Part shown: piece after piece, positions 8,531 through 16,041 of the stretch | Layout of the letters: each line of letters begins with the position of its first letter | How positions within the stretch are numbered: the first letter of the stretch is position 1 | Source of the DNA: Lentisphaeria bacterium | GTDB taxonomy: Bacteria > Verrucomicrobiota > Lentisphaeria > Victivallales > Victivallaceae | DNA: 61,405 bases | NCBI GenBank assembly: GCA_017507125.1 | Contig: JAFWBQ010000113.1 | Span: 1 to 61,405, forward strand | Direction of reading: 5' to 3' | Position numbers and translations under genes: made by a program | Notes under the pieces: generated by a model | What the model saw: the letters and a program-made list of their open reading frames with translations, nothing else | Databases searched by the model: none | What the model was told of the DNA's origin: nothing

Positions 8531-9157
8531 ATGAGAGATATTAAACTTCCCATGTCAGCTGAAGATGCCCGTTCATTGGAACTGGGCGAAATGATCACCG
8601 TCAGCGGACTCCTTTTTACCGGACGCAGCCGTTTCCACATCCGCGCTATTGAGGAAAATCTCTTCCCCCCCATTGATTACGAAAAGGTCAACTGTTTCTT
8701 CCATGTGGGCCCCGTCATGAAACAGGAGGAGAACGGCGAATGGCAGGTGGTCAGCTGTGAACCCACAAGCTCCATCCGCTTTGAACGCTACGGCGCCGAT
8801 GTGGTGCGGAAATTCAACTTGCGTACCCTCATCGGCAAAACCACCATGGGCCCCGGAACCGCTCAGGCGCTCAAAGAGGTGGGGGGCGTTTACCTTTCCA
8901 AGATCGGCTTGAGCGGCAACGCTCTGCGGGGACAGGTGAAAAAAGTCCACGAAGTCCATTTTCTTGACGAACTGGGCAAAACGGAAGCCACATGGATCTA
9001 TGAAGTGGAAAACTTCGGCCCCTTCTTCGTCGCCATGGACACAAACGGCAGAAACTACTTTGAGGAACTCGCCCGTGAAGCCGATGCAAAAATGCCCGGA
9101 ATCGAAAAGAAACTGGGAATCCCCGAAGGGTATGATTATACGGAGGTCAACGGCTGA
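8531..9157 (+). CDS. Class I fumarase/tartrate-dehydratase-type hydro-lyase, beta subunit
   Basis: 208 residues, starting at ATG 8531 after AAGGA, 23 bases downstream of the alpha subunit. It matches the C-terminal half of class I fumarases and TtdB: ITVSGLLFTGR near the start, HVGPVM and EPTSSIRFERY in the substrate-binding region, and IGKTTMGPGT where fumarases have the conserved glycine-rich loop. Split alpha and beta genes are usual for TtdAB-like and archaeal-type enzymes. The next gene starts immediately after its stop codon, so translation is probably coupled. Confidence 0.9.
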   Translation: MRDIKLPMSAEDARSLELGEMITVSGLLFTGRSRFHIRAIEENLFPPIDYEKVNCFFHVGPVMKQEENGEWQVVSCEPTSSIRFERYGADVVRKFNLRTLIGKTTMGPGTAQALKEVGGVYLSKIGLSGNALRGQVKKVHEVHFLDELGKTEATWIYEVENFGPFFVAMDTNGRNYFEELAREADAKMPGIEKKLGIPEGYDYTEVNG

Positions 9158-10516
9158 ATGAAAGAGTTGCGCTATCTTTCCCTCTGCGGTATGCTGGGCT
9201 ATGGATACAAACCCGTCAGTCTGGAAAATGCCTTTGCAGAAAAACTGGACTTCATCGGTGTTGATGCCGGTTCCACCGATCCCGGCCCCTACTATCTGGG
9301 CAGCGGCAAAAGTTTCGTCAAGGAACTGCAAATGAAGCGGGATCTTGCCCTTGTCCTAAAACGGGCTCTGGAAAAAAAGATCCCTCTTATTATCGGCAGT
9401 GCCGGCGGCTCCGGCGCCCGTCCCCACACCGACCGGGTGGTGAAAGTGCTCCAGGAGATCGCCGCTGAACAGCAGCTGAAGTTCAAGGCGGCAGTCATTT
9501 ATTCCGATCTTGAAAAGAGCTTTCTTGAAAAAATGGCAGCCGAAGGACGCATTTCACCCTGCGGCGGCGCCCCTGAGTTTGATGCCGCTTCCATTCCCCG
9601 GATCTGCAACCCTGTGGCACAGTTCGGTACCGGTCCCATCATTGAGGCTTTGCAGACCGGCGCCCATGTCATCGTTTCCGGCCGCTGCTGCGACACCGCT
9701 GTTTTTGCGGCGTTCCCCATTATGAAAGGATTCCCCGCAGGACTTGCGCTCCATGCGGCAAAGATCGCCGAGTGCGGCGCCCTCTGCGCCCGTCCCGCAG
9801 GTGCCAACGATTCACTGGTGGTCACTTTGAGAGAGGACTCCTTTACAGTGGAGCCCCCCGATCCCGAGCGCAAATGCACGCCGGATTCTGTTGCGGCACA
9901 CTCCTTGTATGAGCAGCCCGATCCCTACTGCTTCTATGAGCCTGAGGGGATGATAGATATGCGGAACTCCTCTTTTGAGCAGACTTCCCCCCGGGGCGTC
10001 ACCGTCAAAGGAACGCTTCTCCGCCCTGCTGAAAAGGAGACGCTGAAACTGGAGGGCGCCGCCTTCTGCGGATTCAGAAGCATCACCATCGCAGGAGTGC
10101 GTGACCCCAACGCCATTGCCAATCTTGACGCCATTGAAGAGGGCGTCCGCAAGGCCGTCGCCATCAGCATCAGGAATATTACAGAGGAGTATTCTCTGCG
10201 TTTTCTGCGTTACGGCGTGGATGCCGTAGGCGGCAGACTTGAAGCCCCCGCCACCATCCCCCCCAGAGAGGCGGCACTGGTCATTGAAGCCATCGCTCCC
10301 ACTCAGGATCTTGCCGATACCGCCATCAGTCTGGCGCGTTCAAGTGCGCTCCACCAGCAGTTCCCCAACCGCAAATCCACGGCGGGAAATCTGGCGTTCC
10401 CCTTTTCGCCCTCTGATTTCAAGGGAGGCGAAGTTTATGAGTTCGCCCTCTATCATCTGCTGGATATGGAGGGCGTTGAATTGGAGTTCAAACCTGTCAT
10501 CATGGAGATTTGCTGA
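9158..10516 (+). CDS. AtuA-like (DUF1446) family protein
   Basis: 452 residues; ATG follows the previous TGA with no gap. The N-terminus has the family's hallmark GVDAGSTDPGPYYLGSG (residues ~33-49), followed by PLIIGSAGGSGARPH and a conserved VSGRCCDTAVFAA stretch. AtuA-like proteins are named after acyclic terpene utilisation, but most occur beside hydratases or CoA enzymes and have no proven reaction. Here it is sandwiched between a dicarboxylate hydratase and a DUF4387 protein, which are probably partners. No signal peptide; cytosolic. Confidence 0.85.
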   Translation: MKELRYLSLCGMLGYGYKPVSLENAFAEKLDFIGVDAGSTDPGPYYLGSGKSFVKELQMKRDLALVLKRALEKKIPLIIGSAGGSGARPHTDRVVKVLQEIAAEQQLKFKAAVIYSDLEKSFLEKMAAEGRISPCGGAPEFDAASIPRICNPVAQFGTGPIIEALQTGAHVIVSGRCCDTAVFAAFPIMKGFPAGLALHAAKIAECGALCARPAGANDSLVVTLREDSFTVEPPDPERKCTPDSVAAHSLYEQPDPYCFYEPEGMIDMRNSSFEQTSPRGVTVKGTLLRPAEKETLKLEGAAFCGFRSITIAGVRDPNAIANLDAIEEGVRKAVAISIRNITEEYSLRFLRYGVDAVGGRLEAPATIPPREAALVIEAIAPTQDLADTAISLARSSALHQQFPNRKSTAGNLAFPFSPSDFKGGEVYEFALYHLLDMEGVELEFKPVIMEIC

Positions 10517-10819
10517 ATGAAGATCTACGATATCGCCTTTGTCTGCCGCAGTAAAAATGCAGGTCCCTTTCAGCTGACGGTGGATCTCATGTTCAAAGAG
10601 AAGTCCGAATATGAGAAGGTGCTGAGTTCTCCCAACTTCACCCCTGAAAAGATCGCCCCTCTGTACCGGACTACTCCGGATAAGGTGCAGATCAAGCTCT
10701 TTGAGCGTATTCTCACCATCAAGGTCGTGCTGCCCCGCCTGACCGGTTCCGGTTCTCCGGATGACACCGACGTGTACGGCAGTCAGCAGCACTTCCCTCT
10801 GGGAGATCTTGAGGTCTGA
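10517..10819 (+). CDS. DUF4387 small protein, AtuA partner
   Basis: 100 residues; ATG directly follows the AtuA-like stop. Shows the DUF4387 pattern RSKNAGPFQLTVDLMF near the N-terminus and DDTDVYGSQQHFPL near the C-terminus. Members are sometimes fused to the C-terminus of AtuA-like proteins, so the two products probably form one enzyme. Last gene of the operon; it ends 5 bases from the stop of the convergent heparinase-like gene, with no obvious terminator between them. Confidence 0.85.
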   Translation: MKIYDIAFVCRSKNAGPFQLTVDLMFKEKSEYEKVLSSPNFTPEKIAPLYRTTPDKVQIKLFERILTIKVVLPRLTGSGSPDDTDVYGSQQHFPLGDLEV

Positions 10820-10824
10820 AAAAG

Positions 10825-12801
10825 TTACTTTGAAAGATTCTCAAGATCAATGAGATACTCTTTATCTTTCATGCGGAGCGTAAAAATTTGAGCGCTTCGC
10901 TTTTTTATTTCGGGCATTTCTTCACTGCGTTTTACAGGGATGAGAAGTGTGGCAAAGGTGCAATTCCTTTTTCCTGCGATGGTCATGGTCAAAGTGGTGC
11001 TTTTGTGGAGAGCTCTGTCATTGCGTCCCACGAACCATCCCCCCATGGGCGGAGTGTCAACGCCTGAAAGAAGGGCCGTTTCCACCTCTTCCGGGAAAAG
11101 CGGCAGAACAAGGATATCATAAGTGGAACCGAAATCTGAGAGAAAACCTTTTTCATGACGGGGGTAAGAGTCCACTTTCAAAGTGTCCATGTGGAGCCGC
11201 ATTTCATAAGTATGGGGAGCGCCGTCAAGGGAATTGAGCGTGTCTTTGACGCAGAAGAAATCAGGTTTGTAAAAGCGCACTTCACGGGTATGGAGGGCAG
11301 GTTTTGTCAGAGGCACTTCAAGATCCGCTCCACAAAGGAGCAGAGGACCGTATTCATCTTCGTATGAACTTTTTGCGTAATCAAAGTTTTCATTGCTGAC
11401 CCAGTGCATCCCCTCTGGCGTTTCCAGTTTCCGGGGAGCGCTGCGCCTCTGGAGCAATCCATCCACAAGAACCGTGTTGTGGGAAGAACTGTTGACACCG
11501 TAGGCGCGGTGACAGGATTGTTCATACTGTCCGCCGCCATCGTCATAGATCAGCTCATCGGCGCCTTTGAAAATGTTGATGTTGAGTTTGTCCTGATGCA
11601 TGTGTCCCATGCCCAGGGCGCCGCCGTCAAAACAGCAGTAGGCGGCATCATCTCCCCAGCCGGAACGCATGACCGCAAAGCCCGCCCAGGGGAGAAGTGC
11701 GGAACAACCTTCAGGGAAAGCCGGTTCTTCGCCCTCTTTGCGGTTTGTGGCTCCCCAGAGAAAATCTTTTCTTCCGGGGAAAAGCAGATGTGCCCGTTTC
11801 ATCTTTGAACTGACCGGAATGGTGAAACAGTCATTGGTGCGGGGGGAAGTCAGGCTCGGCGTTGCCATCTTGAGGACGCTTTCAAAGGAAAGTTCAAGTT
11901 TTTCCATGAACTCTTCAGGAAGTTCCGACTGGATCTTTTCACATTGGGCGATCCGGCAGAAAGCAAAGGCACATGAAAGAAGTACACTGTGGTAATCCGG
12001 TGAAAGTTCATCGTGCATCCCGTCAGGCAGGATCTGGAACATCGCCGCTTCACTGAATTTCTGTGACGCGTAGTGCCGCATCTCTGCGGCACAGGAAAAC
12101 TCCTGAAACAGAGCGCCGAAGGTATAGAGTCCGCTCATTTCCATCAGCAGCCAGTTGTTCCTGGGCCTGTGGTTCTTTTGCAGATGAAGAGCATGGCGGT
12201 ACATGGAACTTACCATAAGGCAGATGTTTTCATCCGTGAAATGGGGGGAGTGTCTGAAAATTTCAAAGGTGAGCGCCCATGAATACATCATCCGCAGTCC
12301 CGTTTCAATGGTGCGCCAGACGCTCCCCGGGGCGTTCCACTCTTCACCGTATGTTCCGGCTCCGGCGATCCAGGAGTAAAGCTGATCGTTGAAGGCTTTT
12401 GCATATTTTTCATCCCCTGTTTCCTGATATGCCGCGCACATATCGCGCCAGAAGTTCATGCGGTTGAGCTGCCAGAGCCATTCATGATTCACAGGGGGCG
12501 TTTCAAGAGTGGGATTGAAGAACCAGTTGATCTTTCCGCCGGGGAAGTGCCACGGAACGTTGACAATGGTCACATCCCCCTGACATGCCCGGTCGGCTGT
12601 TTCCCGGGAACAACTGGAAAGGTCGATCTCTTTGCAGTAAGAATGTTCTTCCCTGCTGCGGAAATGCGCTGCCGCCGTCCGTATCAGCGCCGCCGTATCA
12701 TTTGCCGCCAGCGCTCCGGCGTAGGCAGAACCCATCTTTTCAGGAGAAAGAAGTTGAAAAAGCTCAGAGAGCATCTCATCATATTCAGGAAACAAAGCCA
12801 T
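10825..12801 (-). CDS. Heparinase II/III-like protein (predicted cytosolic polysaccharide/oligosaccharide lyase)
   Basis: 658 residues from ATG 12801, chosen because AAGGTG lies 6 bases upstream; a longer frame to 12861 has no ribosome site. The N-terminal two thirds form the (alpha/alpha) toroid with the LSPDYHS motif holding the candidate catalytic tyrosine and NNWLLMEMSG. The C-terminal part is the heparinase II/III beta-sandwich with GHMHQDKLNINIF, YDDGGGQYEQ and SSHNTVLVDGLLQRR, the usual 'HxHxD' and 'HNTv.VDG..Q' signatures. There is no signal peptide, so it probably acts on imported uronic-acid oligosaccharides rather than polymer. It starts 17 bases after the stop of the nuclease-like gene and is likely co-transcribed with it. 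Confidence 0.88.
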   Translation of the reverse strand: MALFPEYDEMLSELFQLLSPEKMGSAYAGALAANDTAALIRTAAAHFRSREEHSYCKEIDLSSCSRETADRACQGDVTIVNVPWHFPGGKINWFFNPTLETPPVNHEWLWQLNRMNFWRDMCAAYQETGDEKYAKAFNDQLYSWIAGAGTYGEEWNAPGSVWRTIETGLRMMYSWALTFEIFRHSPHFTDENICLMVSSMYRHALHLQKNHRPRNNWLLMEMSGLYTFGALFQEFSCAAEMRHYASQKFSEAAMFQILPDGMHDELSPDYHSVLLSCAFAFCRIAQCEKIQSELPEEFMEKLELSFESVLKMATPSLTSPRTNDCFTIPVSSKMKRAHLLFPGRKDFLWGATNRKEGEEPAFPEGCSALLPWAGFAVMRSGWGDDAAYCCFDGGALGMGHMHQDKLNINIFKGADELIYDDGGGQYEQSCHRAYGVNSSSHNTVLVDGLLQRRSAPRKLETPEGMHWVSNENFDYAKSSYEDEYGPLLLCGADLEVPLTKPALHTREVRFYKPDFFCVKDTLNSLDGAPHTYEMRLHMDTLKVDSYPRHEKGFLSDFGSTYDILVLPLFPEEVETALLSGVDTPPMGGWFVGRNDRALHKSTTLTMTIAGKRNCTFATLLIPVKRSEEMPEIKKRSAQIFTLRMKDKEYLIDLENLSK

Positions 12802-12818
12802 ATTACACACCTTTATGA

Positions 12819-13682
12819 TCAATTGCTGAAACAGAAAGAACGGAACCGGCAGCTGCCGCACATTTCGTGCTGCCGGGGAAATATCTTGTCATCCGGCACC
12901 CCGCTTTTCAACTGCAGTTCAAGGAAAAGCATACGGTCGGAATCCTGCCGGATGCGGCGGAAAGCACCGCTGGCAGAAAAATTTTTCTCTGCGGCTGAAA
13001 GACGGCCTGAAACAAGGTGGAAAATCTTCACCTTTTCAGGGGGCGTTTGAAACTTTTCCAAAGCGAAAAAGTGAAGAAGTGCACTGTTTTCTTCATTTTC
13101 TGTTCCGGAGCACAGAACATTGAAAGTACCGCCGTTCTGCCATGCCGCAAGAGGAGTGACATAACATTCAAGATTGTTCCAGCTGATCTTCAGAGGGAAG
13201 GGCAGTTGGCACCGGGAGGCAGAGGGAACATTCAACAGTTCCGGAAGCAGGTTTTCTTCAATGTTTCCGGCTTCCTCTTTGAGGCGCGCCGTGACTTTTT
13301 CCGCCAGATCGGCAGGGGAAACTTTTGTTGAGGCAAGTTCCTGCAGCAGGGGGCGTTTGTGATCCTGTTCCGGCTTCCCCAGAAGCATATCACGGAACTC
13401 CCCGGAAAACTTTTCAAGAAGAGCGGCGGAAAATGCGCCCGGGGCAGAGGCGCCTGAGTTGAAAAGGGTTCTGAGTCCGGTGTAAACAAGGGTTTTGACA
13501 TACATCTCTGTATCAAGGAGCGACCGCAGCAGATGGAGTTTTTCGCTCCGGCGCGTGAAAGTATTGGCAAATGCTCCTCCGGCTGCGCCGTAGTAGTGGT
13601 AAAAGTACTCCGCCGGACAACGTTGAAGCATTTCTCTGCGCTTCATGGACCAGCTGAAGGAATTGTAATAAGAAATCGCCAT
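12819..13682 (-). CDS. PD-(D/E)XK (RecB/Cas4-like) family protein with degenerate active site
   Basis: 287 residues. The N-terminus (YNSFSWSMKRREMLQRCPAE, then YFYHYYGAAGG) is the 'F..CPr.YyyhYYG.wGG' opening of RecB/Cas4-like nuclease-fold proteins. Four cysteines fit their Fe-S cluster: Cys22, then Cys275, Cys278 and Cys284 in the C-terminal C-x2-C-x5-C. In active relatives the segment before the 'QL..YAL' helix reads like IvDWKTG; here it reads FNVLCSG (near residue 190), so the catalytic Asp and Lys appear lost. It may therefore bind DNA or serve structurally. First gene of a two-gene operon with the heparinase-like protein, an odd pairing. Family call is by pattern; function unknown. Confidence 0.65.
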   Translation of the reverse strand: MAISYYNSFSWSMKRREMLQRCPAEYFYHYYGAAGGAFANTFTRRSEKLHLLRSLLDTEMYVKTLVYTGLRTLFNSGASAPGAFSAALLEKFSGEFRDMLLGKPEQDHKRPLLQELASTKVSPADLAEKVTARLKEEAGNIEENLLPELLNVPSASRCQLPFPLKISWNNLECYVTPLAAWQNGGTFNVLCSGTENEENSALLHFFALEKFQTPPEKVKIFHLVSGRLSAAEKNFSASGAFRRIRQDSDRMLFLELQLKSGVPDDKIFPRQHEMCGSCRFRSFCFSN

Positions 13683-13687
13683 AAAAA

Positions 13688-13722
13688 AAGTTCCGAAAAC
13701 AATATTTGCGGTTCAGGAACTT
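13688..13722 (-). promoter_or_regulatory. Leader hairpin plus T-run before the nuclease-like gene (possible attenuator)
   Basis: On the minus strand AAGTTCC, a 21-base loop and GGAACTT are followed by seven T's ending at the ATG. It starts right where transcription should begin, so it is the very 5' end of the mRNA and includes the only ribosome-site-like GGAA. It could attenuate transcription or mask translation. Confidence 0.4.
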
Positions 13723-13751
13723 AAGATAATACCACATCCGGAAAATTGCAA
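13723..13751 (-). promoter_or_regulatory. Promoter for the nuclease/heparinase operon
   Basis: Minus strand TTGCAA (13746-13751), 17-base spacer, TATCTT (13723-13728). Confidence 0.65.
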
Positions 13752-13878
13752 GCGGTCTTTATTGGAAAAGTGAGGATCGGGAAAAGTTGAGCCGGGAAAC
13801 GGAGTCGGCTGCACTCCTGATGATTGCACCGGCAGAAGCAAGTATGCGCTTTTGAAGAACAGCCTGTTTCCCTGACTC

Positions 13879-13907
13879 TTGCAATTTCAGCTGAACAGTG
13901 TTATATT
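13879..13907 (+). promoter_or_regulatory. Promoter for rmlCD
   Basis: TTGCAA (13879-13884), 17-base spacer, TATATT (13902-13907). Confidence 0.7.
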
Positions 13908-13986
13908 ATAATTGAAGAAGTCTGTTTTACCGTTCCTTATCTGAATGAAATTCGAAAAGGAACTTATGAAAGAAAGAGGATCAGCC

Positions 13987-14559
13987 ATGGAAATCATAGA
14001 AACCGCAATACCGGAAGTGAAAATCGTTGTACCCAAAGTTTTCGGGGATGCCCGGGGCTATTTTTTTGAATCCTGGAACGCCGGTAAGTACGCCGAAGCA
14101 GGTATCGACTGCAACTGGATGCAGGATAATGAATCCCGTTCCAAATTCGGTGTGCTGCGGGGACTTCATTATCAGGCGGCGCCTTATACACAGGCGAAGC
14201 TGGTGCGTGTTATTGAAGGTGCCGTGCTTGATGTGGCTGTGGATATCCGCAAAGGTTCCCCCACCTTCGGTAAACACGTGGCTGTTGAACTGAGCGCTGA
14301 AAATAAATATCAGCTCTTTGTGCCCAGAGGTTTTGCCCACGGATTTGTGGTTCTTTCTGAAAACGTGACTTTTGCTTACAAGTGTGACAATGTTTACATG
14401 CCTTCACACGAAAGAGGAGTTGCTTTTGACGATCCTGAACTGGGGATCGATTGGAAGGTCGGTTTGAAAGAGTTCATTCTTTCTCCCAAAGATACTGCCA
14501 ATCCCCGGCTCAAAGATGCGGAACTCTTTGACTACGCAAATAAGGAATATCTGAAATGA
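13987..14559 (+). CDS. rmlC: dTDP-4-dehydrorhamnose 3,5-epimerase
   Basis: 190 residues from ATG 13987, chosen over upstream ATGs because AGAGGA lies 6 bases before it and the protein then begins like other RmlC enzymes (MEIIETAIPEVKIV). It epimerises C3 and C5 of dTDP-4-keto-6-deoxyglucose in dTDP-L-rhamnose synthesis. The family cupin core is clear: DARGYFFESW, SKFGVLRGLHYQ with the catalytic His61, and FVPRGFAHGF. The last four bases overlap the start of rmlD, so the two are translated together. The other two pathway genes (rmlA, rmlB) are not in the window. Confidence 0.95.
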   Translation: MEIIETAIPEVKIVVPKVFGDARGYFFESWNAGKYAEAGIDCNWMQDNESRSKFGVLRGLHYQAAPYTQAKLVRVIEGAVLDVAVDIRKGSPTFGKHVAVELSAENKYQLFVPRGFAHGFVVLSENVTFAYKCDNVYMPSHERGVAFDDPELGIDWKVGLKEFILSPKDTANPRLKDAELFDYANKEYLK

Positions 14560-15407
14560 AAATCCTCCTGACCGGCGGAAAAGGAATGTTGGGACGGACC
14601 CTTTGTTCCGAACTTGCAGAATTTGAAATGGTTCCCACGGATCTGCCTGAGGGTGATATTACCGATCCCGGGAAATTTGAAGAACTTCTGAAAAGTGTCG
14701 CTCCTGACGTTGTGATCCATTGTGCTGCCATGACGGCTGTCGACAAGTGTGAGACAGAGATCGATCTTGCTTACAAGCTCAACGCTTTCGGTTCCGGAGT
14801 CGTTGCAGCGGCCTGCCGGCGGCAGGGCGTCCGTCTTATCGCCATTTCCACAGATTATGTGTTTGCAGGGGATGCGGATCGTCCTTACAATGAATTTGAC
14901 GCAGCAAACGGCGGCAGCACCGTTTACGGCAAGAGCAAATTTGCCGGTGAAGAGGCGATCCGGCGGCACTGTCCTGATCACGTGATTTGCCGCATTTCAT
15001 GGCTTTACGGTGCCGGCGGTCCCAGCTTTGTCCATACCATGCTCAAACTGGCAGACGGGAGCCGTCCTGAGCTGAAGGTCGTTTCTGACCAGATCGGCAA
15101 TCCCACCAGCTGTCCGGCTGTGGCGCGTCAGTTGCGGAACATTATCAACAATCCCCGGCTGAACGGAACTTTTCACATGACCTGCGAAGGGGAAGCCACA
15201 TGGGCAGAGTTTGCTCAGGAGATCTTCCGGCTCCGGAAGGTGGAACAGAAAGTCACTCCGTGCCGGACAGATGAATATCCCCGTCCCGCCCCCCGTCCTG
15301 CCAACTCAAGGCTGGATAAGATGATGCTGCGTCTGGCGGGACTTCCGCCCATGCCCCACTGGAAAGAGGCTTTGGCGGAGTTCATGGCGACCGAGTTCCC
15401 TGAATGA
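14556..15407 (+). CDS. rmlD: dTDP-4-dehydrorhamnose reductase
   Basis: 283 residues. It reduces dTDP-4-keto-L-rhamnose to dTDP-L-rhamnose with NAD(P)H, the last step of the pathway shared with RmlC. Extended short-chain dehydrogenase features are present: the nucleotide-binding GGKGMLG at residues 7-13, AISTDYVFAG near residue 97, and the catalytic Tyr124-x3-Lys128 in STVYGKSKFAGE. It overlaps rmlC by ATGA and is followed by a clear terminator. Rhamnose would go to surface polysaccharide. Confidence 0.95.
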   Translation: MKILLTGGKGMLGRTLCSELAEFEMVPTDLPEGDITDPGKFEELLKSVAPDVVIHCAAMTAVDKCETEIDLAYKLNAFGSGVVAAACRRQGVRLIAISTDYVFAGDADRPYNEFDAANGGSTVYGKSKFAGEEAIRRHCPDHVICRISWLYGAGGPSFVHTMLKLADGSRPELKVVSDQIGNPTSCPAVARQLRNIINNPRLNGTFHMTCEGEATWAEFAQEIFRLRKVEQKVTPCRTDEYPRPAPRPANSRLDKMMLRLAGLPPMPHWKEALAEFMATEFPE

Positions 15408-15441
15408 TCAGGGAACAGGCACGCTCTGTTATACTACAAAG

Positions 15442-15482
15442 AAATTATGAGGGATCTCTTGTGTCTCTCATAATTTTTTTTA
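15442..15482 (+). terminator. Rho-independent terminator of rmlCD
   Basis: A 13-base stem (AAATTATGAGGGA paired with TCTCTCATAATTT, one G-T pair) is followed by a T-run. Confidence 0.85.
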
Positions 15483-15660
15483 TTTATTGAGGCAATTTCA
15501 AAACTCCTCAAAATTGTCAAAGCGCCCTCGCTTCGATCTGATAAAGGGAGCGTTTTTCCGCCTTCGCATAAAGCTACGGCGGGACAAGCGCCTGTTACCT
15601 TGCAGGTAGCAGCCTTCTAACTACCCTTTACAGCTCTTTGCGAATGACATCTTTGCCATT
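15483..15660. other. Hairpin-rich intergenic element, no gene
   Basis: Four consecutive inverted repeats in about 120 bases: CAATTT/AAATTG (15493-15516), AAGCG/CGCTT (15520-15533), CCGCC/GGCGG (15558-15582) and CTGTTACCT/AGGTAGCAG (15592-15612). No open frame with a ribosome site fits. It could be a small structured RNA, the relic of a mobile repeat, or folding sites of no function. The rest up to the tRNA (15661-15816) shows nothing recognisable. Confidence 0.4.
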
Positions 15661-15816
15661 TTTTGAATGACTTTTGAAATTACCTCTATTTTTTCCGACC
15701 GGATCCAGTGCAGCATTTTTTGTCTGAGAAGGCAGGAATTGAAGAGAAAACGGAGGAATGGAAAAAGAGAGAAGTTGAATGTTGAGCCAAAATCCCCTGA
15801 AAAAGGCAAAAAAAAT

Positions 15817-15893
15817 TGGTACACCCGACGAGATTCGAACTCATGACCTTCTACTCCGGAGGCAGACGCTCTATCCAGCTGAGCTACGGGTGC
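15817..15893 (-). tRNA. tRNA-Arg (anticodon CCG)
   Basis: The minus strand folds into a full cloverleaf. The acceptor stem is GCACCCG/CGGGTGT, the D-arm GCTC..GAGC, the anticodon stem TCTGC/GTAGA around the loop CTCCGGA (anticodon CCG, reading CGG), and the T-arm ATGAG-TTCGAAT-CTCGT. The 3' CCA is encoded. A run of eight T's right after it acts as the terminator. Confidence 0.95.
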
Positions 15894-15910
15894 AACCATG
15901 CGATATAACT

Positions 15911-15939
15911 AATATACCCCGCATTTATTTATTTTTCAA
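15911..15939 (-). promoter_or_regulatory. Promoter of tRNA-Arg
   Basis: Minus strand TTGAAA (15934-15939), 17-base spacer, TATATT (15911-15916); expected start is about 10 bases before the mature tRNA. Confidence 0.75.
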
Positions 15940-15958
15940 GTAAAAAAGTGCAATTTGT

Positions 15959-15987
15959 TTGAAAAATTTACTTTCCAGATGTATATT
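15959..15987 (+). promoter_or_regulatory. Promoter for zupT operon
   Basis: TTGAAA (15959-15964), 17-base spacer, TATATT (15982-15987), divergent from the tRNA promoter. Confidence 0.7.
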
Positions 15988-16041
15988 TATCCGTGTATGA
16001 AACTCCGCAGTACAGGAGTGATGAGAGAAAAGGAACCGTTA

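Larger units (their letters stand above)
13683..13986. other. Divergent intergenic region between nuclease-like gene and rmlC
   Basis: About 300 bases without a gene. It holds the minus-strand promoter (13723-13751) and leader hairpin (13688-13722) of the nuclease-like gene, and the rmlC promoter (13879-13907). Nothing else is seen in 13752-13878. Confidence 0.6.

Noticed and set aside
15621..15899. 92-residue frame beginning MVAPVAQLDRASASGVEG
   Set aside because: It reads through tRNA-Arg on the same strand; this peptide is a well-known false gene made by translating a tRNA.
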